From contig JAGWRL010000248.1 in the NCBI GenBank assembly GCA_028876585.1, positions 1 through 32,983 of the forward strand: a stretch of 32,983 bases of DNA, written 5' to 3'. Shown here piece by piece: positions 14,880 to 23,739 of the stretch. The DNA comes from Pseudomonadota bacterium (lineage in GTDB: Bacteria; Pseudomonadota; Alphaproteobacteria; Rhizobiales; Beijerinckiaceae). The notes under the pieces are model-generated. The model was given only the letters and a program-made list of their open reading frames with translations, did not search any database and was not told where the DNA came from. The position numbers were made by a program, and so were the translations under genes. How positions within the stretch are numbered: position 1 is the first letter of the stretch; each line of letters starts with the position of its first letter.

Positions 14880-16085
14880 TCACTCCACCATCTGATTGAC
14901 CGAAAGCAGCGCGGTCATCACCGACACGATGAGGCCGCCCACGATCGTGCTGATGACGATGATCGACGCGGGGCCGACAACGCCGACGATGCGGTCGATG
15001 CTGCGATCGAGCCTGGCCTCGTAATAGTCGGCGACGCGGGCGGCGAGCATCGGCAGTTGATTGGAATCCTCGCCGAGCCGCAATGTCCTGACCGCCATCG
15101 CGGGCAGCAGCGCCGCGCCGCTCAGCGCATCCGACAATTTACCGCCCCTTCGCACGCTGTCGACGACCTGCGACCAACGCCGCTCCGCCCCGGTCGCCGA
15201 CATGACGTCGACCAGGATTCGCAACGCGGCCGATAGCGTTACGCCGCCACCGAGCAATAGCCCGAGATTGCGACAGAACAATATCGTGCGGTGGTGCTCG
15301 AAAGCCCGGCCGATCAGCGGCGCCCTCCCTGCCTGTTCGATCAGGCGGGCGCGCGTCGCGGGGCTGCGCAGCGCCAGCCCGAGGGCGAGGCCAAGCGCGG
15401 CGGCGACGGCCGCATATATCGCGCCGTTCTCGCGCAGTGCGGCCGAGAGCGACAGGAAGGTCGCCAGCACCGGATCGGGCTTGGCGTGGAAATCGCTGAA
15501 CACGGAAGCGAATTGCGGCAGCACGAAGGTGAGGAAGAACACCAGCACGGCCGAGGCCGCGAGCAGCAGGAAAGCGGGATAGCGCAGCGCGTCGAAGATG
15601 CGCCGCCGCAGCGCCGCCGCGCGGGCGCGTTCGGCGGCGAGCGCTTCCAGAATCGAAGGCAGCATCGCGGTCTGCTCGCCCAGGCCCACCAGCGCGAGAT
15701 AGAGCGGGGGAAACACGTCCGGGCGCGCGCCGAGCGCTTCGGCCAGGCTTTGCCCGCCGAGCACCGCCTGCAACAGGCCGGCGACGATGACGCGCATGCG
15801 GCCCAACTCCCGGTCGCTCGCCATCAGGTCGAGCGCGTCGTTGATGCGCGCGCCGGTGCGCAGCAGCAGCGCCAGATCGCGCGAAAATACGGTGACGTCC
15901 TCGGGACGCGGCAGCGCGCCGCGCCGCGCGGCCGCAGGTTTCGCCAGCGCCGGCGCGTCGCTGTCGATGGGGATGAGGCCGAGGCTCAGCACGCGCTCGA
16001 CGACGAGATCGGCGCTGGCGACGTCGACGCTGCCGCCGACGATCTCGCCCTTCGCCGTCATGGCGCGATAGCTGAAGCTCGGCAT
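14880..16085 (-). CDS. gspF: Type II secretion inner-membrane platform protein GspF
   Basis: 401 residues with two repeats of the T2SSF domain, each with a cytoplasmic helical bundle (VFSRDLALLLRTGARINDAL; FCRNLGLLLGGGVTLSAALR) followed by membrane helices, and a C-terminal helix ending in the family-typical tail. The start at 16085 gives MPSFSYRAMTAKGEIV, the usual N-terminus. It lies 4 nt after gspE and couples the ATPase motor to pseudopilus growth. Confidence 0.92.
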   Translation of the reverse strand: MPSFSYRAMTAKGEIVGGSVDVASADLVVERVLSLGLIPIDSDAPALAKPAAARRGALPRPEDVTVFSRDLALLLRTGARINDALDLMASDRELGRMRVIVAGLLQAVLGGQSLAEALGARPDVFPPLYLALVGLGEQTAMLPSILEALAAERARAAALRRRIFDALRYPAFLLLAASAVLVFFLTFVLPQFASVFSDFHAKPDPVLATFLSLSAALRENGAIYAAVAAALGLALGLALRSPATRARLIEQAGRAPLIGRAFEHHRTILFCRNLGLLLGGGVTLSAALRILVDVMSATGAERRWSQVVDSVRRGGKLSDALSGAALLPAMAVRTLRLGEDSNQLPMLAARVADYYEARLDRSIDRIVGVVGPASIIVISTIVGGLIVSVMTALLSVNQMVE

Positions 16086-16089
16086 GGCG

Positions 16090-17781
16090 CTACCTGATCG
16101 CCGCGATGCGCAGCGCCTCGGCGACCGAGGTGACGCCCGCGCGCGCCTTCGCAATCGCGTCCGCCGTCATCGTGGCCATCCCTGAGCGCAGGGCCGCCTG
16201 CTCGATGGCGTGTGAATCGACGCCCGCGCGCACCTGCTCACGCGCCTCGCCCGCCACCTCAAACGCCTCAAACACGCCGATGCGGCCGCGAAAGCCGCCG
16301 CCGCCGCATCGTTCGCACCCCTTGGGTTCGCACACCGTGTCGCCAGGCCCGACGCCGATCAGCGTCAGTCGCGGGTCGCGCGCGACATCCTCCGGCGTCA
16401 AACGCCGGCTTGTCTTGCAACGCTCGCACAGCACGCGCACCAACCGCTGCGCCACCACGAGCCGCAGCGTCGATTTAAGCAGGAACGGTTCGACGCCGAG
16501 GTCGATCAGCCGGGGCACCGCGCCCGAGGCGGTCTCCGTATGCAGCGTCGTCAGCACCAGATGTCCTGTCAGCGCGGCGTGAACGGCGATATGGGCGGTC
16601 TCGGCGTCGCGCACTTCGCCAATCATGATGATGTCGGGGTCCTGCCGCACGAAGGCGCGCATGGCGGCGGCGAAACTGAGCCCGACGGAGGTCTTCACTG
16701 GCACTTGCACGATTCCGGCGATCTCGTATTCGATCGGGTCCTCGATGGTGAGGATCTTCACGGCCGGCGAATTGAGCGCGCTCAGCAAAGTGGCGAGGGT
16801 CGTCGTCTTGCCGCTGCCGGTCGGGCCGGTGACGACAATCATGCCGTTAGGAAAATCGAGCGCGCGGCGGATGCGCGCCTCGTCGGGCGGCTGAAACCCC
16901 AGCTTTTCAATGTCGAGCAGGCCGCGATCACGCGGCAGCAGACGGATGACGGCGGACTCGCCATGCTGGGTCGGCAGCGTGGCGACGCGCACGTCGACCT
17001 CGATGCGCCCCGCCTTGAGCCGCGCGCCGCCGTCCTGCGGCAACCGGCGCTCCGCGATGTTGAGGCCGGCCAGAATCTTGATGCGCGAGATCAGCGCCTG
17101 CGGCGGCGCCCCCGCCGGGGCGGCGACCGCGCGCAACACGCCGTCGACGCGCATGCGAACGGAGAGGCCCGCGCGGGTCGGCTCGATGTGGATGTCGCTC
17201 GCGCGCAGATCGACGGCTTTCTCCACCAGCGCGTCGAACGCCCGCACCACCGGCGCGCCGCTGGCGAGATCGCGCAGATTGTCGAGACTTTCCTCCTCGG
17301 CCGCGCCGCGCGTCGGCGCGTCCTGCGATGCGACCGCGCCAGGGCGGGCGTCGAGCGCGCTGGCGATGTCCTCGAACGAGGCGACGACGATCCGCGGCTT
17401 GGCGTCGAGCGCGATCTCGGCCGCGCGCAGCGATTCCGCGTCGCCGGGGTCGGCCATCGCGACGCAGGCGCGGCCATCGGTGCCTTTGAAAGGAAAGATC
17501 ACGGATTCGCGCAGGAACCGCTCGCTGAAGCCATCGCCGAGCGAAGGCGCCGAGGTTATCTCAGCCAGCGTCGCGCGTTCCAGCCCCAGGCTCTGCGCCA
17601 CCTCGTCGGCGAAATCCTGCGCCGAGAGATCGCTGGCCTCGAACACGGCGCGCATCGACAGCCGCGATGGAGACGCGCCTTGCGTCAGCCCGGCGCGCTC
17701 CGCCGCCACGAGACCGCGCGCCGCCAACGACGCGAACACGCGCAATGCAGGCGTAGAGGACATAGACGCGGCATCACTCAT
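16090..17781 (-). CDS. gspE: Type II secretion ATPase GspE
   Basis: 563 residues. An N-terminal MshEN-type region is followed by the ATPase core: Walker A GPTGSGKTT (319-327), Asp box LTIEDPIE (344-351), Walker B IIMIGEVRD (384-392), His box GHLVLTTLHT (406-415) and the tetracysteine zinc element (Cys452, Cys455, then CERC at 489-492). All motor motifs are intact. It is the first gene of the leftward operon. No strong ribosome site precedes the ATG; a second in-frame ATG lies six codons in. It is divergent from gspD across an AT-richer spacer. Confidence 0.93.
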   Translation of the reverse strand: MSDAASMSSTPALRVFASLAARGLVAAERAGLTQGASPSRLSMRAVFEASDLSAQDFADEVAQSLGLERATLAEITSAPSLGDGFSERFLRESVIFPFKGTDGRACVAMADPGDAESLRAAEIALDAKPRIVVASFEDIASALDARPGAVASQDAPTRGAAEEESLDNLRDLASGAPVVRAFDALVEKAVDLRASDIHIEPTRAGLSVRMRVDGVLRAVAAPAGAPPQALISRIKILAGLNIAERRLPQDGGARLKAGRIEVDVRVATLPTQHGESAVIRLLPRDRGLLDIEKLGFQPPDEARIRRALDFPNGMIVVTGPTGSGKTTTLATLLSALNSPAVKILTIEDPIEYEIAGIVQVPVKTSVGLSFAAAMRAFVRQDPDIIMIGEVRDAETAHIAVHAALTGHLVLTTLHTETASGAVPRLIDLGVEPFLLKSTLRLVVAQRLVRVLCERCKTSRRLTPEDVARDPRLTLIGVGPGDTVCEPKGCERCGGGGFRGRIGVFEAFEVAGEAREQVRAGVDSHAIEQAALRSGMATMTADAIAKARAGVTSVAEALRIAAIR

Positions 17782-17920
17782 CTACGATGAACTCTTCATG
17801 ACATATTTGCTACAGAGCGATGAAACTACGAGCTTTTGTTTGCTTGACATCAGATAGGCTTTAATGGTTTTTCCGCCCGCGTACAACGTTCCGTCAACTG
17901 TTCGGAACATTTTGGGGCGA
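17782..17920. promoter_or_regulatory. Divergent gspE/gspD promoter region
   Basis: This 139-bp spacer is clearly AT-richer than its flanks and must hold both promoters. A perfect TTGACA (17844-17849) points right, but I see no convincing -10 at proper spacing. No operator-like palindrome was recognised. Confidence 0.4.
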
Positions 17921-20200
17921 ATGGTTGTGAGAAGCGCAATGCGCGCCGGTTTGATCTGCGCCGTGGCGCTCGTTAGCGTCGCCGGCTGTTCTCCCGCCTA
18001 TTTGCAACAGCGCGGCGACGAGCCGCAGAACGCGGCCGATGTGGTTCGGTCGGCGGATTTGCGCCCGCGCTTTCCCACGCCCGTGCGCGAGAGCGACGCG
18101 GCCGGAGCGAAAGCCGGCGGGTTCACGTTGTTTGGCTCCGCAGAGCCGTCGCCGCGCGTAGAGGCTCTGGCGGCGGCCGACGACGCCGCGCCGGAATCGC
18201 CCGACGGCTATACCCTCAACTTCGACAACAGCCCCGTGGCCAATGTCGTCAAAGTGGTGCTCGGCGACATTCTAGGCCTTCGCTACACCATCGACGCGCG
18301 CGCGCAGGGGGCGATCAATCTCTCCTCCAATCGCCCCATCGCCAAGCGGGACCTGCTGTTCGTATTGGAGAGTTCGTTGCGCGCCAATAATCTGGCGATG
18401 ATCAAGGACGCGGGCGGCTATCGAATTACCGCGCTCGGCGAAGCCGGCGCGTTCGGCGCCACCGACCGCGCCGATTCCGCCGAGGCGGGCAAGCCCGGCT
18501 ACGGCATGACCGTCATCCCGCTGCACTATGTCTCCGGCCCGACAATCGTGAGATTGCTGGAGGGGTTTTCGACCCGGCCGGGCGCCGTGCGCGCCGACCC
18601 CTCCGGACGTCTCATGCTGGTCGTGGGCGCCAGCGACGAGCGGCGTATGGCGATGGAGACGGTGCGCCAATTCGATGTTGACTGGATGCGCGGGCAATCG
18701 GTCGGGCTGTTTCCCATTCGCAACGGCAATTCGACGGCGATCGCGAGCGAACTGGAGAAGATCATGGATTCGGGCGAGGCGGGCCTTGGCCACGGCCTCG
18801 TCAAAATCCAGGATGTCGCGGCGCAGAACGCGATTCTCGTCGTCGCCGCGCGCCCGCCGTTGCTGGCGGCGGCGCAGCGCTGGACGCAGCGGCTCGACGC
18901 GCGCAATCTCTCAGGCGCCGGCGTGCATGTTTATAAAGTGCGCTACGGCGACGCCAAGCAGATGGCGCAATTGCTGAATTCGATGTTCGGCTCCAGCGGC
19001 GCCACGGGCGAAAGCGACGCCAATCAACTGGCGCCGGGCGCCGGCGCGAAACAGCTCTCGGCTTCGGATCGGCTGACCGGCGGGCGACCCCAGACTCCGG
19101 GAAACAATAGCGCCGCCGCCGGCGGCGGCGGTTTCAACAACGCCGCCGCGACCGGCGCCGGCGCGACGGGGGCGAATTCGCCATTCGGCGGCTTGCAGAC
19201 CGCGGCGCTCAATTCGGCCTTCGCCTCGGCGGGGCAGGGGACGGAGAATTCTGTGCTCCCCGGCGTCCGCATCACGGCGGACACAACCAACAACTCACTG
19301 CTCGTCTACGGCAGCGCCGAACATTTTCGCGTCGTCGAGCGCGCCTTGCAGCAGATCGACCGGCCCAAGGCGCAGGTGGCGATCGACGTGACTATCGCCG
19401 AAGTGGCGCTCAACGACCAGCTCAACTACGGAGTGCAGTTCTACCTCGCCAATCACATCAACATGGCCTCGGCGGGCTTGACCGGGACAGGGCAGGCGTT
19501 GACCAACGCCGACGCGCCGTCCGGCTTCAATATTCTCATCGGCCACAACGCCACGCCGCACGTCATCATCAATGCGCTCCACCAACTGACGGACGTGAAA
19601 ATCCTGTCCAATCCGTCGCTGATGGTGCTCGACAATCAGGAGGCGACGCTCGAAGTCGGCGATCAGGTCCCGGTCTCGACCGGCAGCGCCACGGTGCTGA
19701 GCGCCAACAACGCCGTCGTCAACACCATCGACTACAAGAACACCGGCATCATCCTGGACGTCATTCCGCGCGTCAGTCCCGACAATACGATCCAACTTTC
19801 CATCAGCCAGGAGATCAGCAACGTCGTCGATAATTCCGTGGCGAGCGGCGGCGCGAATTCGACTTCGCCGACGCCGACGATTTCCGAACGCAAGGTCAAG
19901 AGCGAAATCACGGTGACCAGCGGTCAGATGGTGATGCTGGCGGGTCTCGTCGCCGACACGCAGACGAAGACGCGCTCCGGGATTCCGGTGTTCGATCAAC
20001 TGCCGCTGGTCGGCGGCGCCTTCGGCTCGACCGGAAAGCAGATCCAGCGCACCGAACTCATCATCCTCATCAAACCCCAGATCGTGCGCGACGGCGTCGA
20101 CGCCTCGCGCGTGGCCGAGCAATTGCGCGCCAAGATGCGCGGCGGCCGCATCGACGCGGTGGCCATTCCGGGCGCCTTGCAGATCAACGCGAGACCCTGA
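17921..20200 (+). CDS. gspD: Type II secretion secretin GspD, predicted lipoprotein
   Basis: 759 residues. The N-terminus is a lipoprotein signal with lipobox VAGC (Cys23 from the ATG at 17921; ATGs at 17864 and 17939 are alternatives). The N0 domain starts near residue 97 (YTLNFDNSPVANVVKVV). N1-N3 modules follow, with N3 split by a Gly/Ala/Asn-rich insert at about 357-445. The secretin core starts near VGDQVPVSTGS and ends with the RTELIILIKPQIV strand. Lipidation would let the secretin reach the outer membrane without a GspS pilotin, and none is encoded here. The prepilin peptidase gene starts 2 bases after the stop. Confidence 0.92.
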   Translation: MVVRSAMRAGLICAVALVSVAGCSPAYLQQRGDEPQNAADVVRSADLRPRFPTPVRESDAAGAKAGGFTLFGSAEPSPRVEALAAADDAAPESPDGYTLNFDNSPVANVVKVVLGDILGLRYTIDARAQGAINLSSNRPIAKRDLLFVLESSLRANNLAMIKDAGGYRITALGEAGAFGATDRADSAEAGKPGYGMTVIPLHYVSGPTIVRLLEGFSTRPGAVRADPSGRLMLVVGASDERRMAMETVRQFDVDWMRGQSVGLFPIRNGNSTAIASELEKIMDSGEAGLGHGLVKIQDVAAQNAILVVAARPPLLAAAQRWTQRLDARNLSGAGVHVYKVRYGDAKQMAQLLNSMFGSSGATGESDANQLAPGAGAKQLSASDRLTGGRPQTPGNNSAAAGGGGFNNAAATGAGATGANSPFGGLQTAALNSAFASAGQGTENSVLPGVRITADTTNNSLLVYGSAEHFRVVERALQQIDRPKAQVAIDVTIAEVALNDQLNYGVQFYLANHINMASAGLTGTGQALTNADAPSGFNILIGHNATPHVIINALHQLTDVKILSNPSLMVLDNQEATLEVGDQVPVSTGSATVLSANNAVVNTIDYKNTGIILDVIPRVSPDNTIQLSISQEISNVVDNSVASGGANSTSPTPTISERKVKSEITVTSGQMVMLAGLVADTQTKTRSGIPVFDQLPLVGGAFGSTGKQIQRTELIILIKPQIVRDGVDASRVAEQLRAKMRGGRIDAVAIPGALQINARP

Positions 20201-20201
20201 C

Positions 20202-20690
20202 TTGGCGGCGACGATCTATGCGGTTGCGGTTGGGGCCGCGCTCGCGCTTCTGATGCTCGCCATCGCCGTGTCCGACTGGCGCCGCTTTCGCGTGCCCGAT
20301 CGCCTTGTCGCGCTGGCGCTGGTGTTGCGCGTCGTCGATTTGCTGGTCGCCGGGCCGGGTCCGCGCGGCGAAGCGCTGCTGGAGGCGAGCCTTCGCGCGG
20401 CGACGATGGCGGGGCTGTTGTGGCTGTTTCGCGTTCTCTATCGGCGTTTGCGCGGGCGAGACGGATTGGGGCTTGGCGACGTGAAACTGGCGGCGGTGGC
20501 CGGCGCGTGGGTCGATTGGCCGCTGCTGCCGTTCGTCATCGAATTTGCGGCGCTGTTTGGTCTGGCGCTCGCGCTCGTTAGCGCGCTTCGCGCTGGGCGC
20601 GGCTTGCGCGCCGACACAAAACTACCATTTGCCGTCGGCTTCGCGGCGGCGATATTTGTGGGTTGGCAGATTCAGCGTCTCTGCCTCTGA
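20202..20690 (+). CDS. Short prepilin peptidase (A24 family), GspO-like
   Basis: 162 residues, about five hydrophobic segments. The two catalytic aspartates are present: Asp25 in AVSDWRRFRVPD and Asp93 in the GxGD motif GLGLGDVKLAA. The N-terminal methyltransferase and zinc-cysteine domain of full-length PilD/GspO (about 100 extra residues) is missing, so it resembles CpaA/TadV-type peptidases. It would cut the leader of GspG-K but not methylate them. The start is a TTG just after the gspD stop. The last 69 bases overlap the converging Sel1-repeat gene. Confidence 0.82.
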   Translation: MAATIYAVAVGAALALLMLAIAVSDWRRFRVPDRLVALALVLRVVDLLVAGPGPRGEALLEASLRAATMAGLLWLFRVLYRRLRGRDGLGLGDVKLAAVAGAWVDWPLLPFVIEFAALFGLALALVSALRAGRGLRADTKLPFAVGFAAAIFVGWQIQRLCL

Positions 20691-21182
20691 GTCTGCCTGA
20701 CAATCGTAGGTGGGAACCCACGCCACGGCGCGGCGACGCGCTTCGTTGAGTTCGTCGAGCGTCATTTTAGCCCCGATGATGTCGCGCATGGCTTCCCAAT
20801 GCGCGCGCCGGTCATGCGGCGCGTGCGCGGCGGCCAGATCCAGCCATTTCTCCGCCTCGACCGGCTCCTCCACCACCCCCTGTCCGCGATCGTAGAGCTG
20901 TCCCAGCATGAACTGCGCGGTCGGCTCGCCCTGCTCGGCGGCGCAGCGATACCAGCGCGCCGCCTCTTCGTAGCTCTTGGGAACCCCAAGTCCATATTGA
21001 TACTGATAGCCCAGAAAACTTTGCGCCACCGCCTGGCCGGCGCGGGCGTCCGCGAGCAACAGCGACGCCGCCCGGCCATAATCGCCGCGATAATAGGCGC
21101 GCTCGCCCGCTTCCGACGCTTGCGCCGACGCCGACGCGCTCAGCGCCATCGCCATCAGGATAGTTCGCCCACGCGCGCGCAT
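20622..21182 (-). CDS. Sel1-repeat (TPR-like) exported protein
   Basis: 186 residues. A signal peptide (MRARGRTILMAMALSASASA, cut near residue 22) precedes at least two Sel1-like repeats: AQSFLGYQYQYGLGVPKSYE and the TAQFMLGQLYDRGQGVVEEP unit with their EAARWYRCAAEQG linker. The C-terminal 60 residues are not repeat-like, and their coding bases overlap the end of the peptidase gene on the opposite strand. Sel1 proteins are usually protein-interaction scaffolds in the periplasm. Whether it serves the secretion system is unknown; position is the only link. Confidence 0.8.
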   Translation of the reverse strand: MRARGRTILMAMALSASASAQASEAGERAYYRGDYGRAASLLLADARAGQAVAQSFLGYQYQYGLGVPKSYEEAARWYRCAAEQGEPTAQFMLGQLYDRGQGVVEEPVEAEKWLDLAAAHAPHDRRAHWEAMRDIIGAKMTLDELNEARRRAVAWVPTYDCQADSEAETLNLPTHKYRRREADGKW

Positions 21183-21534
21183 ACGCCCCTCGTTCTCTTG
21201 TCATTTCCCGCCAGCAGCGCCTCGCGCCGGCGAACATCCATTCCGCTCCTATTCCGCCAATATGACAATCGTGTCGCAAACGCCCGCGCGCGCGCCGTCG
21301 TCACTCGGCCGGAAACGCCGCGCCGCAGCGTCATGCGCGCGTCAAGATTGCCCGCCCGAGCCACGCCGCCGCCGCGCAGGGGCGCCTAAGCGCATGTAAG
21401 CGTTGAAGTCCCCGTGACTCAAATATGAGACAGTACGTTCGCAGGAAAGCCAACAGACCTACACGCTGAGCCGATAGGTTGAGGAGGTTGTCCTCACAGA
21501 CAGCTGGGGCATTTCTCAACAACAGAGGCTTGGT
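21183..21534. other. 352-bp spacer upstream of the secreted phosphoesterase
   Basis: No gene seen. It contains two small inverted repeats: GACTCAAATATGAGAC (21416-21431) and TGAGGA-N5-TCCTCA (21480-21496). Either may belong to the control of the phosphoesterase gene or to a 5' leader. I looked for a pair of CTGTCAT-like Pho-box repeats and did not find one. Confidence 0.45.
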
Positions 21535-23637
21535 ATGAGAACGAGGGAACTGTGTAAGCGGCTGCGCGACGGCGCGGTCGTTACAACCACCATTCTGGGG
21601 CTACTCGGCGCGCAAGGCGGCAGCGCTTTCGCCGAGTCGGGCGATCGCCACGGCGACCGCGACGGCGGCGCCAGGACGCCGATCAAACACGTCATCATCA
21701 TCATCGGCGAAAATCGCTCGTTCGATCACGTCTACGCCACCTACAAGCCGCGGAACGCCAACGAGACGGTCTCCAACCTTCTGTCGAAGGGCATCGTGAA
21801 GGCCGACGGCACGCCCGGCGTCAACTACGCCAAAGCCGTGCAGAAGCAGGCTTCCGATTTCGTGACTTTCGAGCTTGCGCCTTCGGGCCCCGCTTATGCG
21901 ACGTTGCCGCCCGCCGTCGCCGGCGGACCCGGCACGCCCTACGGTTGCCAGGAGATCGGCGTCACCACCGGCGCGAATTGCGACAGCCCGGCCAACGAAG
22001 CCGCTGTGCTCAAGGTCGAGAACGGCCTAGACGATGAATACGTCAAATATCTGCTGACCGGCGGCCTCGGCGCGATCGTCGCCCATAAGCCCGATCCGCG
22101 CGTCAGCTACAACGGCCATGACGCCAGCCATCTGCCTTCGGGTCCGTTTCAGATCACATCGGCGACCCATCCCTACGACGCCTACGACGCGAGCCCGGTG
22201 CATCGCCTGTTTCAGATGTGGCAGCAGCTTGATTGCGACGCCAGCCACGTGACCGAGGACAATCCGTCGGGTTGCCTCGCCGATCTGTTCCCCTGGGTCG
22301 AGACGACCGTCGGCGCCGGATCGAACGGCAAGGCGCAGCCGGCAAACTTCACCAACCTGACGACGGGCGAAGGCTCGACGTCGATGGGCTTCTACAACGT
22401 GCAGAACGGCGACGCGCCTTATCTGAAGGCGCTGGCCGACTCCTACACCATGAGCGACAACTACCACCAGGCCGCGCTCGGCGGCACTGGCGCCAACCAC
22501 ATCATGCTCGGCGCGGGCGACGCCATGCCGTTCACCGACGGTCAGGGCAATCTCGCCACGCCGCCGCACAATCCGGTCAACCCGCAGGCGCCGGGCGCCC
22601 CGCCGAACGGGACTTCCGCGCTGTCGGAAATCGAGGACCCGACGCCGCAGCCGGGCACGAACAACTACTACACCCAGGACGGCTACGGCGGCGGCGGCTC
22701 GCCGACGGCGACGGCGCCCAAAGCCAGCTACGGCGGCGGCTCCTATGTCGGTTGCGCCGACAGGCAGCAACCCGGCGTCGCGGCGGTGCAGGATTATCTC
22801 ACGAGCCTGAAGCCGCAGATCAAGCCGAACTGCGACGCGGGCGCCTTCTACCTCGTCAACAACTACAATCCCGGCTATTTCGGCGACGGCTCCAACGCCT
22901 ATACCGATACGAACGCGAACAACTATGTGTTCACGATCCCGCCGTCGACGCTGCGCAACATCGGCGACGAATTGAACGACAAGCGCATCTCCTGGGCCTA
23001 TTTCGGCGACCAGTGGAACATCTACAAGAACGACAAGTATCAGTCGAACCCGCGGGACGTCTATTGCAACATCTGCAACTGGGCGCAATATTCCACCTCG
23101 ATCATGACCAACCCGAGCGCGCGCGCTGAGCATCTGCGCGACACGACGGACCTCTACGCCGGCATCAAGAGCGGCGAGCTGCCCGCGGTGTCGTATGTTA
23201 AGCCGAGCGGTCTGGTCGACGGTCATCCGGCGTCCTCCAAGCTCAACCTGTTTGAAGGATACGTCGCCAAGATCGTGGAGGGCGTGAAAGCCAATCCCAA
23301 GCTCTGGGACGATACGGCGATCTTCGTCACGTTCGACGAGGGCGGCGGTTACTGGGACTCGGGATACGTGCAGCCGCTCGACTTCTTCGGCGACGGCACC
23401 CGCATTCCGATGATCGTCGTGTCGAAATACTCGATCGGCGGCCATATCAGCCACGAATACACCGATCACGCCTCGACGCTTAAGTTCATCGAGGCCAATT
23501 GGGGTCTTTCGCCGTTGACCCACCGCAGCCGCGACAATTACCCCAACCCGATCGTCAAGAGCGACAACCCCTATGTGCCCACCAACTCGCCGGCCATCGG
23601 CGATATGATGGACATGTTCAAGTTCTCGAAGCATTGA
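21535..23637 (+). CDS. Secreted phosphoesterase (phospholipase C/acid phosphatase family)
   Basis: 700 residues. Signal peptide at 1-33 (cut at AFA). The phosphoesterase-family (PF04185) hallmark HVIIIIGENRSFDHVYATY is at 52-70, with metal/catalytic candidates Glu59 and Asn60. The C-terminal catalytic motif FDEGGGYWD starts at residue 600, and a HTD/DHAS-type segment (EYTDHAS) follows. These features are shared by bacterial phospholipase C and AcpA-type acid phosphatases. The protein also carries several cysteines, which would suit disulfide formation in the periplasm before export. It lies between gspD and gspI, so it is a strong candidate cargo of this secretion system. Substrate (phospholipid or phosphomonoester) is not decided. 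Confidence 0.88.
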   Translation: MRTRELCKRLRDGAVVTTTILGLLGAQGGSAFAESGDRHGDRDGGARTPIKHVIIIIGENRSFDHVYATYKPRNANETVSNLLSKGIVKADGTPGVNYAKAVQKQASDFVTFELAPSGPAYATLPPAVAGGPGTPYGCQEIGVTTGANCDSPANEAAVLKVENGLDDEYVKYLLTGGLGAIVAHKPDPRVSYNGHDASHLPSGPFQITSATHPYDAYDASPVHRLFQMWQQLDCDASHVTEDNPSGCLADLFPWVETTVGAGSNGKAQPANFTNLTTGEGSTSMGFYNVQNGDAPYLKALADSYTMSDNYHQAALGGTGANHIMLGAGDAMPFTDGQGNLATPPHNPVNPQAPGAPPNGTSALSEIEDPTPQPGTNNYYTQDGYGGGGSPTATAPKASYGGGSYVGCADRQQPGVAAVQDYLTSLKPQIKPNCDAGAFYLVNNYNPGYFGDGSNAYTDTNANNYVFTIPPSTLRNIGDELNDKRISWAYFGDQWNIYKNDKYQSNPRDVYCNICNWAQYSTSIMTNPSARAEHLRDTTDLYAGIKSGELPAVSYVKPSGLVDGHPASSKLNLFEGYVAKIVEGVKANPKLWDDTAIFVTFDEGGGYWDSGYVQPLDFFGDGTRIPMIVVSKYSIGGHISHEYTDHASTLKFIEANWGLSPLTHRSRDNYPNPIVKSDNPYVPTNSPAIGDMMDMFKFSKH

Positions 23638-23703
23638 GTCGATCCCGGCGCGCATCCTTCGCGGCGCGCGCCGACACGATAACGTCACGTTAATTGTTTC
23701 AGG

Positions 23704-23732
23704 CTCCCGCCGGGCGCACCGCCCGGCGGGAG
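23704..23732 (+). terminator. Strong 13-bp hairpin between the phosphoesterase gene and gspI
   Basis: CTCCCGCCGGGCG, a 3-base loop, then the exact complement, followed by TTATT. It can end the phosphoesterase transcript. Its 3' arm ends in GGGAG, which is the only ribosome-binding candidate for gspI (7 nt before its GTG), so in a read-through RNA the hairpin would hide that site. Confidence 0.7.
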
Positions 23733-23739
23733 TTATTGC

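Noticed and set aside
21183..21534. Possible Pho box upstream of the secreted phosphoesterase
   Set aside because: The paired CTGTCAT-like repeats are not present; only unrelated small inverted repeats were found.
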